This document shows positions 1 to 9,344 of a DNA stretch of 64,000 bases, in pieces; the first letter of the stretch is position 1, and every line of letters begins with the position of its first letter. The notes below the pieces were generated by a model, which saw only the letters and a list, made by a program, of their open reading frames with translations, was not told the origin of the DNA and did not search any database. The stretch comes from Saccharofermentans sp. (GTDB lineage Bacteria; Bacillota; Clostridia; Saccharofermentanales; Saccharofermentanaceae). The position numbers and the translations under genes are program-made. The stretch is from NCBI GenBank assembly GCA_024403855.1, contig JAKSRC010000001.1, positions 1 to 64,000 of the forward strand, read 5' to 3'.

Positions 1-30
1 TGTGGTGATCCGTTAAGAATTTATGCTTGA
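1..30 (+). CDS. 3' end of an unidentified upstream gene (partial)
   Basis: The first frame reads CGDPLRIYA and then TGA at 28-30. It would be the C-terminal tail of a gene whose body lies left of the window. Nine residues are too few to name a family. The same-strand gene beginning at 58 follows after 27 bases, so the two may share a transcript. The call rests only on the open frame and the tight spacing, and could be chance. Confidence 0.35.
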   Translation, partial: CGDPLRIYA

Positions 31-57
31 CAGGGGTCACTTCATAACAGGTGAAGT

Positions 58-633
58 ATGCTACAGGATAGTTTTATTGAAACATGTGTTAAGCGCGTAA
101 ATGGTTTCTCGGAAGTAATTTTTAATACTTTCCTGATTACTGCTACGATTATTACTGTTTTCTTCGTTAATTTTATTCCGTTTTCGTTGGGATTTAACCA
201 GTTTTATATTACCGGTATCATTTCATTTCTTATTGTTGCCGGTGTTGTAGTTCTGATAAAGCGTCAGACAAAGGAATATGAGATGGAAATCAGCAATGAT
301 CTTGTTGATTGTGCAATTATTCATAGTGATAGTAAGCGTGATGAGCTTATAAGTTTTTCTCTTAAAGATTGTGAATATATCGGACCGGTTACTTCTGACA
401 GATATGAGTCTGATACGAAAAATGCAGATTGCGTTATTAAAATGACAGATTACAAGAAGTTCGATATTGAGGACAAGTATTGGTATTTTTATATTCCAAG
501 TGAAGGTATCAAGATTTTGATTGTTTTTATGTACAAAGAATCAATGTATCCTATTTTCAGAAGATATAATCCAAGAGGTACTATAGCTATGGCTATGCCT
601 CATAAGACAAAAGAGGATAAAGACAATGAGTGA
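58..633 (+). CDS. small membrane protein with two N-terminal transmembrane segments
   Basis: A 191-residue protein with two hydrophobic helices at about residues 20-41 and 48-68, followed by a soluble, charged, probably cytoplasmic domain rich in Asp, Lys and Tyr. It resembles in size and layout the uncharacterised clostridial DUF6106-type proteins, but I cannot confirm that match from sequence alone. The GTGAAG before the ATG is a modest ribosome binding site. Its end overlaps the start of the acyl-ACP thioesterase by 8 bases, so the two are very probably co-translated. No catalytic motif is visible and no function is assigned. Confidence 0.75.
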   Translation: MLQDSFIETCVKRVNGFSEVIFNTFLITATIITVFFVNFIPFSLGFNQFYITGIISFLIVAGVVVLIKRQTKEYEMEISNDLVDCAIIHSDSKRDELISFSLKDCEYIGPVTSDRYESDTKNADCVIKMTDYKKFDIEDKYWYFYIPSEGIKILIVFMYKESMYPIFRRYNPRGTIAMAMPHKTKEDKDNE

Positions 634-1396
634 CATCCCTGAATATACAAACCTTGAGTTGTACTGTAAGGCAACCGAATGTGGTATAGGTGATAAGCTT
701 TATTGCTCTACGCTGATTGGAGATCTTCAGGAGGCTGCAGAGAGAGGTTCTTATGACATGGGGTTTGGAACTGATCTTCTTAAAACAAACGAGCTTTGTT
801 GGATTATCCTCAAGATGAGGCTTAATTTGGTTGAACTTCCATCCTGGCACGATACTTTCAAAATCAGGACATGGGGCAATTACATTGATAAGTTTTATTT
901 TGGCCGTGACTTTGAGATTTTTTCTTCTGATGGAAGATTGATTGGCAGAGCATCTTCTACTTGGATTCTTGCTGATTGGAACACTCATAGGCCCATTATT
1001 CCTCAGAAGAGAACTGATTTGCCGGAAGCACCTGTTCAGAATGACAGGCTTGTCTTTGGTGAGAAGTGTCCGAAAGTTAGTTTTCCGGACAGAAATGTTG
1101 TTGCAGCTGAGACAGAAAAGCCTGTCATCATCAAATATGCTGATTTTACTGAGCTTGATCGCAACAGACACGTTAATAATTCACGTTACACTGCCTGGGC
1201 TTATGATGCACTGTTTAAGAATGGTTACGATGTTTCTCTTATCGAGGATATTGTCATCAATTACAACAGTGAGGTCAAAGCAGGAGAGAAGGTTGAGCTT
1301 TTTATTGCCAATAATGATGGCAAAGTCTGTGTTTATGGATACAAGAATACAGATACTAAGGTTTTTGTCGTCGAAATGACTATGAGAAACAACTGA
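626..1396 (+). CDS. acyl-ACP thioesterase (FatA/FatB family)
   Basis: A 256-residue double-hotdog protein that should hydrolyse acyl-ACP to free fatty acid in the cytoplasm. The N-terminal half has the LQEAAERGSYDMGFGTDLLK and W-I-L...RTW patterns of bacterial FatA-like enzymes. The second hotdog carries the conserved DRNRHVNNSRYTAWAYDAL stretch (about residues 177-195), containing the Asn and His associated with catalysis in this family. Length is normal for bacterial members (about 240-260). It overlaps the preceding membrane-protein gene by 8 bases. Together with the fatty-acid kinase genes at 60238-63840 and the two acyl-CoA ligases in this window it suggests active handling of free fatty acids, which is inference. 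Confidence 0.88.
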   Translation: MSDIPEYTNLELYCKATECGIGDKLYCSTLIGDLQEAAERGSYDMGFGTDLLKTNELCWIILKMRLNLVELPSWHDTFKIRTWGNYIDKFYFGRDFEIFSSDGRLIGRASSTWILADWNTHRPIIPQKRTDLPEAPVQNDRLVFGEKCPKVSFPDRNVVAAETEKPVIIKYADFTELDRNRHVNNSRYTAWAYDALFKNGYDVSLIEDIVINYNSEVKAGEKVELFIANNDGKVCVYGYKNTDTKVFVVEMTMRNN

Positions 1397-1423
1397 TTTC
1401 TCACGCTTTTTCACCAGTCTACA

Positions 1424-1452
1424 TTCTTTGTTTCTTCTTATTTTGTTATAAT
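1424..1452 (+). promoter_or_regulatory. candidate sigma-A promoter for the GldA-like ABC operon
   Basis: A perfect TATAAT lies at 1447-1452 and is preceded, after a 17-base spacer, by the weak -35 TTCTTT at 1424-1429. Transcription would start near 1459, about 30 bases before the ATG at 1490, which has a GGAGG at 1480-1484. The gap after the thioesterase gene (1397-1489) fits a new transcription unit. Confidence 0.5.
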
Positions 1453-1489
1453 AAGAGGTTGTATCAGCTTATCTGATCCGGAGGTAGCG

Positions 1490-2437
1490 ATGATCGAGAT
1501 AAACAATCTTGTTAAGAGATATGGTGACAAAAAAGCTGTCAGAGGTATCTCTTTTACTGTAAATGACGATGAAGTATTAGGTTTCCTGGGACCGAATGGT
1601 GCAGGAAAGACTACAACTATGAATATCATTACCGGATATCTTTCTTCAACATCCGGTTCTGTAAAAGTCAATGGACACGATATTTTAGAAGAACCTGAAC
1701 TTGCTAAGAAAGAAATCGGTTATCTCCCTGAGAATCCGCCTCTTTATACGGATATGACCGTTAAGGAGTATTTGAACTATATTTGTGATCTTAAGGGTGT
1801 CTCCAAAGATAAGCGTAAAAGGCAACTTGAGAATATTGTAGCTATGGTGAAGATTTCCGATGTTTATGACAGACTGATCGGTAATCTTTCTAAGGGTTAT
1901 AAGCAGAGAGTCGGAATTGCACAGGCATTGGTAGGTAATCCTTCAATTCTTATTCTTGATGAGCCTACTGTAGGTCTTGATCCTACACAGATTATTGAAA
2001 TCAGAAGACTCATCAAGTCTTTGGCAAAGTCTCATTCAGTTATTATCAGTTCTCACATTCTTTCTGAGATTCAGGAGATTGCTGACAGGGTTGTAATTAT
2101 TAATAACGGAAAGATTGCTGCAATCGATACTTTGACTGATTTATCCAAGCGACTTTCCGGTCAGTCCAAGTTCTTACTTACATTTGCTGGCCCTGCCAAG
2201 GATATTGCAACAAAAATCAGAACGATTAACGGTGTTTCTGCTGCTGTCGTCAGAGTTGTAGACAGTAAATTTACTCAGATTGAAATTACTGTAGGTTCAG
2301 CTGATACAACCAGAGTCAGGACCGACATCTTCTTCATGATGGCAAGTCTTGGCTGTCCGATTATTGAACTTAGATCTCTTGATCCTACACTTGAAGAAGT
2401 ATTCTTGAGTATTACTTCCGGAAAGGCTAAGGGCTGA
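1490..2437 (+). CDS. ABC transporter ATP-binding protein, GldA-like
   Basis: A 315-residue ATPase of an ABC-2 type exporter. Walker A GPNGAGKTT is at about residues 34-42, the signature region LSKGYKQRVGIAQAL at about 132-146, and Walker B ILILDEPTVGLDP just after, followed by the H-loop SSHIL. The C-terminal ~90 residues form the accessory domain typical of GldA/CcmA-type proteins. The start has a GGAGG 5 bases upstream. Two bases separate it from the permease gene, and GldG-like and DUF4340 proteins follow, the arrangement called gldAFG in Bacteroidetes. In Firmicutes the substrate is unknown, so no gliding function should be inferred. Confidence 0.9.
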   Translation: MIEINNLVKRYGDKKAVRGISFTVNDDEVLGFLGPNGAGKTTTMNIITGYLSSTSGSVKVNGHDILEEPELAKKEIGYLPENPPLYTDMTVKEYLNYICDLKGVSKDKRKRQLENIVAMVKISDVYDRLIGNLSKGYKQRVGIAQALVGNPSILILDEPTVGLDPTQIIEIRRLIKSLAKSHSVIISSHILSEIQEIADRVVIINNGKIAAIDTLTDLSKRLSGQSKFLLTFAGPAKDIATKIRTINGVSAAVVRVVDSKFTQIEITVGSADTTRVRTDIFFMMASLGCPIIELRSLDPTLEEVFLSITSGKAKG

Positions 2438-2439
2438 TT

Positions 2440-3201
2440 ATGACTGCAATTTTTAAAAGAGAATTCTTATCCTTTTTCAGATCACCTGTTGGATATGTTG
2501 CAATTGCTTTGTTTTCATTCCTTTCAGGTTTTATTTTCTATTCTCAATTTTCAAATCACATTGTAAATATCGGTAGTGAGGTTATCTCACTTCGTGAATT
2601 CTTTGTAATTCTTGTTCCTATCGTTACGATGGGCCTTCTTTCAGAAGATAAAAAGAGAGGAACGGATATCCTCTATTACACAACTCCCGTAAGCCTTTTT
2701 AATGTTGTAATCGGTAAGCTTCTTGCGGCTTTTGCTTTGTTTGCAGTTATGTTCATTAATGTCATCATCCACATAATCGTTACTTTATGTTGTGGCGGTA
2801 TGTTTGGCGTTGGTGCTATCGGAACGATCATAGTTTTCTTCTTTATGGCTTTCATGTTTATCTCTATGGGCCTTTTCGCATCTGCAATTACTGATAATCA
2901 GATTGTTTCTGCTATCGTTTCTTTTATCATGATTCTTGTAACTCAGCTTCTTAGCAGATTCGGTGAATATGCAGGAACTGCAGTTACTTCAGTTCTTTCT
3001 TCAATCAAGGTCGGTTCTGCTGTATCTATTGGAAATGGAATCAATTCTATTATCAGATGGTTTGATCCATTCCTTAAGACACAGGATTTCCGTTTGGGAA
3101 TTTTCTCTGTCTCGGCTTTATTCTTCCTTGTTTCCATCGGACTTCTTTTCCTGTATCTGACATTCAGAGTACTTGATAAGAAGCGCTGGAGCCAGTCGTA
3201 A
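2440..3201 (+). CDS. ABC-2 type permease, GldF-like
   Basis: A 253-residue integral membrane protein with about six hydrophobic helices, starting MTAIFKREFLSFFRSPVGYV, which is characteristic of GldF-type ABC-2 permeases. The motif LLSEDKKRGTDILYYTTPVS in the first cytoplasmic loop is also typical: it is the region that contacts the ATPase. It lies two bases after the ATPase gene and 19 bases before the GldG-like gene, so it is the membrane partner of the same exporter. Nothing in it indicates the cargo. Confidence 0.88.
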   Translation: MTAIFKREFLSFFRSPVGYVAIALFSFLSGFIFYSQFSNHIVNIGSEVISLREFFVILVPIVTMGLLSEDKKRGTDILYYTTPVSLFNVVIGKLLAAFALFAVMFINVIIHIIVTLCCGGMFGVGAIGTIIVFFFMAFMFISMGLFASAITDNQIVSAIVSFIMILVTQLLSRFGEYAGTAVTSVLSSIKVGSAVSIGNGINSIIRWFDPFLKTQDFRLGIFSVSALFFLVSIGLLFLYLTFRVLDKKRWSQS

Positions 3202-3220
3202 GGGAGGCGGTGAGATTCTT

Positions 3221-4729
3221 ATGAGTATTAACACAAATAACAATAAAACAAAGAAGACTTATACAAGATCTGACAGATTCAAGTTCTATTCTGTCGGTGC
3301 TGTTATTATCCTTATCGCAATTATCCTGTTAACAAATGTCCTTTTTGATAAAATCCTGGGAAGAGCACTTACTTTCGATTTTTCTGACTCTTTAGGTAAT
3401 TCTATCTCACAGGAGTCAATCGACTTTATTGATTCTCTTCCTGCAGATTGCAAAATCAGAATTGTTGGACTTATGTCCCGTCCTAATGCTGATAAAATAT
3501 ACGATACTGAATATCAGTATATTGTTCCGCTTCTTGATGATTATGTTAAGAACTCATCTGGAAGGATTTCTGTAGAATATATCGATCCCACTGTTCAGCC
3601 GACTATTTTAAGTGAACTTGATCCTTCAAATTCATATAGCCTCAGCTCATATTCAGGATGCTTTGTTGTTAAGTACAATGACCAGATTCTCGTTGTAGAT
3701 CCATACGATTGTTATGGATACGATGAAACTTACATTTCTCAGGGTTATTACTATGTTTTTTCTAATAACGTTGAATATAAGTTTACTAACACAATGTATA
3801 TACTTACTCAGGGTTATTCCTGTAAGGCATATGTAATTACCGGCTTGAGCGAAGATGGAAATATTTATTTGGCCAAGGTACTTGAAGGTTTGACCATTGA
3901 GTATAATGAACTTCCTGTGTCTGAGAATTTCGATGTTCCGGAAGATTGTGATTTGATCATTCTTAACGGACCGAACCAGGATATTCCTGAAAAGGTTTAT
4001 GTCGCTCTTTCTGAATACATCTCCAGGAATGGTAAGCTTTTGGTTGCTGTAGATTGTTCTATGCTTAACTTCAGCGAAAAGTACGAAAGACTCAATCGTC
4101 TTCTTAACCAGATGAATGTTAATATCGATCCTGTTCTCATATCAGAGAATGATCCTGGCTATCAGTTAAGTGGTTATCAGCTCGACAGTGTCGTAAAGGT
4201 TGCTAATGGTTTTACAGACTATGCCGATATCACACTTCTTCATAATACTTTTGCAAGATCTGTCAGAAACGCTGATGTTCCAGGTAACGAGTATTTAGCT
4301 TTACCTGTCCTTTTGACAAGTGAGAATGCATCTTCTGCTGAAATTGATGTCAACGGTAATGCAATTGAGAGCAGTATTGTTGAAGGAAGACAGTTTAATG
4401 TAGCTATGTACACAGTTTTAGAAGGCGAGGATCCTTCAAAAGCTTTTGTTTTCGGTACTTTGAACTTTACATCAGATGAATACATGTCTGCTTACGGAAT
4501 GAACGATTCTAATGTTAAATTCTTAAGATCTTGTATCAGAGAACTTATGAGTACTAAGCAGTTTACCGGACTCAATATCGAAGTTAAGAATGTTGATGAC
4601 TTTTCACTTGATACAGAAAAGTCAACAATAGCTGCATCTACCGCAGTTATGGTTGTATTCATGATCATCATTCCGATTCTGCTTGTAGCACTTGCAGTTG
4701 TTGTATATACAAAGAGGAAGAATCTCTGA
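3221..4729 (+). CDS. GldG-like ABC auxiliary protein (membrane-anchored)
   Basis: A 502-residue protein with one transmembrane helix near each end (about residues 22-44 and 475-497) and a large presumably extracytoplasmic domain between them, the architecture of GldG/ABC_transp_aux proteins. I chose the ATG at 3221, which has GGGAGGCGG at 3202-3210 and gives MSINTNNNKTKKTY. An upstream start at 3173 in the same frame would overlap the permease gene by 29 bases and has no clear ribosome binding site. The C-terminus ends in a short basic tail (VVVYTKRKNL). Two bases separate it from the DUF4340 gene. It probably works with the ATPase and permease just upstream. Confidence 0.85.
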   Translation: MSINTNNNKTKKTYTRSDRFKFYSVGAVIILIAIILLTNVLFDKILGRALTFDFSDSLGNSISQESIDFIDSLPADCKIRIVGLMSRPNADKIYDTEYQYIVPLLDDYVKNSSGRISVEYIDPTVQPTILSELDPSNSYSLSSYSGCFVVKYNDQILVVDPYDCYGYDETYISQGYYYVFSNNVEYKFTNTMYILTQGYSCKAYVITGLSEDGNIYLAKVLEGLTIEYNELPVSENFDVPEDCDLIILNGPNQDIPEKVYVALSEYISRNGKLLVAVDCSMLNFSEKYERLNRLLNQMNVNIDPVLISENDPGYQLSGYQLDSVVKVANGFTDYADITLLHNTFARSVRNADVPGNEYLALPVLLTSENASSAEIDVNGNAIESSIVEGRQFNVAMYTVLEGEDPSKAFVFGTLNFTSDEYMSAYGMNDSNVKFLRSCIRELMSTKQFTGLNIEVKNVDDFSLDTEKSTIAASTAVMVVFMIIIPILLVALAVVVYTKRKNL

Positions 4730-4730
4730 T

Positions 4731-6206
4731 ATGAAGTCAATTAAGAACCTACTGGTACCGCTTATAATTCTTATCTGCTTGACGGTCTTTGCGATCGTTT
4801 ATTTTGCAGTTGATGGAATTAAGAATAAGCAGCCGTCTGAAACGACTTCCGGTACTGTAACGGTTCTGACTTACGAAAGTTCTGACATAGCATCAGTCAA
4901 GGTCGTTAACCAGGATAATGGTTATATGTCGCTTGTAAGATGCGCTCAGGATAGTGGAAAGGCAGTTTATAGTTTTGAGGGTGATGATTTTGATCCTAAA
5001 GAGGATTATTCTCAGGACAAACTTTTCTCTTATGTAAACTGTCTGGTAACTTATTACAGCAATAATAAGGTTTCTTCTGACGGCAATTACGCTGCATTCG
5101 GACTTGATACTCCAAGATTTGTTATCACTATTGAGACTTCAAATGGAAACAGTTCAACTGTGTATATTGGTAATAAGACTCCTGACGGTCAGCAGTGTTA
5201 TTTGTATGTTGAAGGTTCAAAAGATATCTATACTGTTGATATTTTGAAGAGTTTCTATGCATCTAAAAATTCGTTGGATTTCCTTGCGCCGGTTACTCTT
5301 GGTGTCGATTATCATGAATTAAGTGCTGTTCATTTCGACAGAAAGTCGGATAATCTTTCACTTGATACGATGGTTCGTATTACTAATTCCGGAATCGCTG
5401 ATTTTACTATCTATAAGCCTTATGAACATGGTACAAGCGGTTATTTTGGAACATTGATTGATGCTGTTGTTAATACTCAGTTTACTGATTTTGTCGATAT
5501 AAAAGATTCAGAGTTCTCGGAATACGGATTATCCGATCCTTGCTATCATTTTGTATTTACAAGGAAAGATGGTACTAATTCTGAGCTTTATTTGAGTAGC
5601 CTCATTGATGGCTATTACTACGGTTATATAAAAGGAAATAAGAAGTTTTTTAAGGTTCCTGAAATGGCTATTGAAGGTCTTAATCTTCCAGAATTGATAC
5701 TTATAGATCCGTATATTTGCTACTCATATGTTAAGGATGTTTCATCTATAACCGGCACATATGGTGATAAGTCTTTTAAGTTCAATCTTGATGTTCGTGA
5801 AGGCTCATCAATTATGGCAAATGATTCTAGAGTAGAACTTGATGGGCGCAATGCCAAGATCTCTGATTCTATGGGCAGGGCTTATTGTTCAGTTCTTTTT
5901 GAGAGTATTGCGTGCATAAAGATTGGTGGTATTGAGATGAATCCCAATACTAATACTTCAGTTGCTCCGGCACTTTCACTTACATTTATTGATAAGAATT
6001 ACAATACAACAGTCTATGCTTTCTACAGAAGAGATGATGATTCTTATTATGTCTTCAAGAATGATGAATATATGTGTTTCTACGTTTATGCCACCGAGAT
6101 TTTTAAAGATGGTGGGGCAGATACATATAGTTACGGATACTGGAAAGCATATGAATTGTTGGATGAAGCAATAAGAAATAATACAAACGGTATATACGAT
6201 TTTTAA
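4731..6206 (+). CDS. DUF4340 domain protein, exporter-associated
   Basis: A 491-residue protein with a single N-terminal signal-anchor helix (MKSIKNLLVPLIILICLTVF) and a long extracytoplasmic region with repeated GldG/DUF4340-like segments such as FGLDTPRFVITIETSNGNSS and YGLSDPCYHFVF, where the 'hGL..P...' pattern recurs. The ATG at 4731 is chosen over an in-frame start at 4692 because it follows the previous stop directly and begins with the signal anchor. DUF4340 proteins commonly follow GldG-like proteins; the function is unknown. It is the fourth gene of this operon. Confidence 0.82.
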   Translation: MKSIKNLLVPLIILICLTVFAIVYFAVDGIKNKQPSETTSGTVTVLTYESSDIASVKVVNQDNGYMSLVRCAQDSGKAVYSFEGDDFDPKEDYSQDKLFSYVNCLVTYYSNNKVSSDGNYAAFGLDTPRFVITIETSNGNSSTVYIGNKTPDGQQCYLYVEGSKDIYTVDILKSFYASKNSLDFLAPVTLGVDYHELSAVHFDRKSDNLSLDTMVRITNSGIADFTIYKPYEHGTSGYFGTLIDAVVNTQFTDFVDIKDSEFSEYGLSDPCYHFVFTRKDGTNSELYLSSLIDGYYYGYIKGNKKFFKVPEMAIEGLNLPELILIDPYICYSYVKDVSSITGTYGDKSFKFNLDVREGSSIMANDSRVELDGRNAKISDSMGRAYCSVLFESIACIKIGGIEMNPNTNTSVAPALSLTFIDKNYNTTVYAFYRRDDDSYYVFKNDEYMCFYVYATEIFKDGGADTYSYGYWKAYELLDEAIRNNTNGIYDF

Positions 6207-6217
6207 GAAGAACGACT

Positions 6218-7414
6218 ATGGAAAACAAAGTTATTAGAAACGATAAGAAGCCGAAGAATAAGGCTCCCGAAAACAAAAAGGGAACAGTCTCACAGGCTAC
6301 GATAAGAAAAACATTGACAATCACGGTAGTAATTTTTACCTTGATTCTGATTGCGAGCATTGCGCTGATTTTCGTGGTTTCAAAGAAAATCGAATCTCGT
6401 GCCGGTGCCGATGCCCAGATCAGGCTTTCTGCTCAGGGCGGTTTTTCATGCGAATATTCTGAAGCACAGAAACTTTATCCTTTTGGCGATGGTGTAATAA
6501 AGGTTACATCAGAAAGAATCGCATATCTGAATCTTTCTGGTAATGAAATCTATTCTCAATTCATCTCTTATAAGAATCCGCAATGTGTAGTTTTTGGCGA
6601 TTACGTATCAGTTTTTGATCGTGATGGCTATAACTTCACAGTTCTCAATAGAGATGGCGTGCTCTTTAGCAAGCCTACTCAGAATGCCGTTAAGTCTGTA
6701 CAGATGTCTGAGAAGGGTTTTATTGCTGTAATTTCAGGTGGTACGGATTCTTTTGGTGATGTTTCTTTATTTGATAACGAAGGTAATCAGATTGCCGTTT
6801 GGACATCCTACAACTCAGGATTCCCTATATGCTGTGCATTTAATTCCGACTCTTCGCTTCTTGCTGTATCAACAATTAATACAAGTGGTGCTGTTATTAA
6901 GCCTTATGTAAGAGTTTTCTCTATTGCGAAAAATGAGAAGGGCTACCAGTGTTCTGATAATGCTGTTTACACCACCGATGACAGTGTTATCTTTGCCACT
7001 ATCTGCTATGTTGGAAATAAGCTCTGCTGCTTTACAACAAATTCTCTCTATGAGATTAAGGATAATTCTTTGTCTCGTATGAATTATGATTTTTCTGCTA
7101 TCAGCTATGTTAAAAATGTTAATGGCAATCTCTTTGTTACTTATTCTGATGGTATCAGCCAGCTTTCAAGTCTTGCTATTATCAATTCGAATGATGCGAT
7201 TATCTATAATTCCAATATCGGTACAAATATTATCAGTGTAGCTCAGACAAAGGGTTTCTACGCTATTAGTGTTGACAGAAGAATATTCATTTTTAATACA
7301 TCCGGTGTTATTACGAACGATTACTCAATTGATGAAGACATCATCAGATTGAATTTTATTTCAGGTAATAAGCTTTGTGTTGTATCTACAAATGGAGTTC
7401 ACACAATTAATTAA
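6218..7414 (+). CDS. DUF5711-like membrane-anchored beta-propeller protein
   Basis: A 398-residue protein with a basic, lysine-rich cytoplasmic N-terminus (about 30 residues), one transmembrane helix at about residues 32-56, and a large extracytoplasmic region of short repeating beta-strand units (for example VFGDYVSVFDRDGYNFTVLN and LCCFTTNSLYEI), consistent with a PQQ/WD40-like propeller. Clostridial proteins of this layout are classed as DUF5711. It sits 11 bases after the DUF4340 gene and 8 before the CYTH gene, so it is probably in the same operon. Function unknown; a sensor or scaffold role for the exporter is only a guess. Confidence 0.72.
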   Translation: MENKVIRNDKKPKNKAPENKKGTVSQATIRKTLTITVVIFTLILIASIALIFVVSKKIESRAGADAQIRLSAQGGFSCEYSEAQKLYPFGDGVIKVTSERIAYLNLSGNEIYSQFISYKNPQCVVFGDYVSVFDRDGYNFTVLNRDGVLFSKPTQNAVKSVQMSEKGFIAVISGGTDSFGDVSLFDNEGNQIAVWTSYNSGFPICCAFNSDSSLLAVSTINTSGAVIKPYVRVFSIAKNEKGYQCSDNAVYTTDDSVIFATICYVGNKLCCFTTNSLYEIKDNSLSRMNYDFSAISYVKNVNGNLFVTYSDGISQLSSLAIINSNDAIIYNSNIGTNIISVAQTKGFYAISVDRRIFIFNTSGVITNDYSIDEDIIRLNFISGNKLCVVSTNGVHTIN

Positions 7415-7422
7415 GGTGGCCT

Positions 7423-8082
7423 ATGGAAACTGAAGTTAAGCTTGCGTTTAAAAATAAAGAGAACTTAAAAGCACTTATATCGCTGGATTCATTCACATCT
7501 CTTTGTAAGGATTTGAATATAGAACCCAAGCTTTTGGAAAACTTCTATCTTGATACAAAGAATATGACTGTTTTAAGTCGTGGTGGTTCTGTAAGAAGAA
7601 GACATGTTTCAGGTTCTGAAGTGGACTACTACGAACAGACAGTAAAGTATGGCGGTGGAGCTCAGAAAGGTCTTCACAGACGTCATGAATGGAATGCCAG
7701 ACTGAACGGCGATTTTTCAATAGAAGCATTCAAAGATGCTGCTGATTCACAGGATGATCCAAAAGAGCTTTTAGATGAAGTTTTTGATGGTTTGACTGAT
7801 GAAGATTTTGAGATTCTTTGTTCTAATTCATTCAATAGGACAACTTATGATGTAGCTTATGGCGAAAGCTTGATTGAGGCCTGCTTTGATATTGGAACTA
7901 TATATAATTCCGATAAGTCTAATTCGGAAGATATTTGCGAACTCGAATTAGAGTTAATCAGCGGTAATATTGATGATTTAAATAGTCTTTCCGCTTTGAT
8001 TAAAGAGATATCGGATTGTGTTCCATTAGATGCAAGCAAATATGCTAGAACGTTAAAACTTGTCAGGGGAATCGAGAAATGA
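7423..8082 (+). CDS. CYTH domain phosphohydrolase
   Basis: A 219-residue protein of the CYTH (triphosphate tunnel metalloenzyme) superfamily. The diagnostic ExExK motif is at the N-terminus: METEVKL, residues E2, E4 and K6. Conserved basic and acidic residues of the tunnel follow (SVRRRH, YYEQTVKYGG, LELELISGN, ASKYARTLKL). Family members hydrolyse inorganic triphosphate or thiamine triphosphate, or make cyclic nucleotides; the substrate cannot be read from the sequence. The ribosome binding site is AAGGTGG. Its stop overlaps the start of the next gene by 4 bases, so they are translationally coupled. Confidence 0.85.
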   Translation: METEVKLAFKNKENLKALISLDSFTSLCKDLNIEPKLLENFYLDTKNMTVLSRGGSVRRRHVSGSEVDYYEQTVKYGGGAQKGLHRRHEWNARLNGDFSIEAFKDAADSQDDPKELLDEVFDGLTDEDFEILCSNSFNRTTYDVAYGESLIEACFDIGTIYNSDKSNSEDICELELELISGNIDDLNSLSALIKEISDCVPLDASKYARTLKLVRGIEK

Positions 8083-9344
8083 GAAGTAATCAGTACGATT
8101 GTATTATTGTAGGTGGCGGAGCAGCAGGCCTTTATTGTGCTGCCCAGCTTGCAAAATCTGCTTTCTATTCAGGCAAGAAAATCAAGATATTCGAAGGCGG
8201 AAGCCGAGTTGGCAATAAGCTTGCTTTAACTGGTTCCGGTCGTTGCAACCTTACCAATACAGCACTTGAAATTGCTAATTACAACACAGATGATATTGAG
8301 AAGCTTGAATCCTGTCTCAATAGATATGGAGAGGCTGATACAACTTATTTCTATGAGAATGTCTTAGGTGTTGTATTAGAACAGAAGGGAACACTTGTAT
8401 ATCCTTCCACATATAAAAGTTCTACTGTAGTTGATGCTTTGAGATTCTATTTAGCTGATAATAACGTTGAGACCGATTTGAAAGATAAGGTTGTGTCTAT
8501 CAGCAAGAATGATGATCTTTTCGAGATTAAGACAGATTCTGATAAAACATTTCTGTCAAAGAATATAGTTATTGCTACCGGTGGTATTACTTATCCTTCT
8601 ACAGGATCAACCGGTGATGTTGTAAAGCTTGTAGAAAGCCTCACAGACAAGGATAGTTTTGTTCCTTTTAAGCCTGCTCTTACTTCTTTATCGTCTGACC
8701 TTACCGGAATAAAGGCGATGGCCGGTATCAGATGCAGAGGAGATGTCAAAATTCTTGCAGGTGATGGTACGGTCAAGGCTGAATCTGAAGGCGAGATACT
8801 CTTTACCAAAGAAGGCGGAATTTCCGGTATTTGTGTAATGGATGTTTCAGATTCTGTTGTAAAGCTTATTGATGAAGGTGATGAGGATGTTAAAGCAGTT
8901 CTTAACCTGACAGGTAAGACAGCTGGAGAACTCCTCCAAATGATCTTTATAAGACGTCAGATGTATCCGCAAAGAAACTGTGCTGATGCTTTGTCCGGAA
9001 TGCTTCTTCGTAATGTTACTGATTTTGTTATGAAAAAGATGGGCATAAAGGCAGATAAGATGAAGTTAAGAGAACTTGATGACTCTAAACTCATCGAAAT
9101 GGCACATCTTTTGTCTGCTTTCCCTGTGCCGGTCAATGGCTATGGTGATGTTGATAAGGCGCAAGTCTCATCAGGCGGATTCATGCTTTCAAAGCTTGAT
9201 GACAATATGCAGACTCAATCTTGCAAAGGCCTTTATATAATTGGAGAAGCGGTTAATGTAAACGGTATTTGTGGTGGATATAACCTCCAGTGGGCGTGGA
9301 CTTCTGCAGCACTGGCAGCGGAAGGAATATCTCAGAATGTTTGA
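8079..9344 (+). CDS. FAD-dependent oxidoreductase, HI0933/YhiN/BaiN-like family
   Basis: A 421-residue flavoprotein. The Rossmann FAD motif VGGGAAGLYCA is at residues 11-21, and GSGRCNLTN at about 52-60 is the hallmark of the HI0933-like family. Near the C-terminus GLYIIGEAVNVNGICGGYNLQWAWTS is the second conserved block. Family members are annotated as NAD(P)/FAD-dependent oxidoreductases, and BaiN is linked to bile-acid dehydroxylation in some Clostridia, but the real substrate here is unknown. The 4-base overlap with the CYTH gene and 8-base overlap with the next flavoprotein gene place it in an operon. Confidence 0.88.
   Translation: MRSNQYDCIIVGGGAAGLYCAAQLAKSAFYSGKKIKIFEGGSRVGNKLALTGSGRCNLTNTALEIANYNTDDIEKLESCLNRYGEADTTYFYENVLGVVLEQKGTLVYPSTYKSSTVVDALRFYLADNNVETDLKDKVVSISKNDDLFEIKTDSDKTFLSKNIVIATGGITYPSTGSTGDVVKLVESLTDKDSFVPFKPALTSLSSDLTGIKAMAGIRCRGDVKILAGDGTVKAESEGEILFTKEGGISGICVMDVSDSVVKLIDEGDEDVKAVLNLTGKTAGELLQMIFIRRQMYPQRNCADALSGMLLRNVTDFVMKKMGIKADKMKLRELDDSKLIEMAHLLSAFPVPVNGYGDVDKAQVSSGGFMLSKLDDNMQTQSCKGLYIIGEAVNVNGICGGYNLQWAWTSAALAAEGISQNV

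Noticed and set aside
593..1171. 192-codon open frame on the minus strand
   Set aside because: It is antisense to the thioesterase gene, has no ribosome binding site and no family-like features.
1490..4729. Gliding motility machinery
   Set aside because: Only the ABC components resemble Gld proteins; the other gliding proteins are absent and the organism type does not glide this way.
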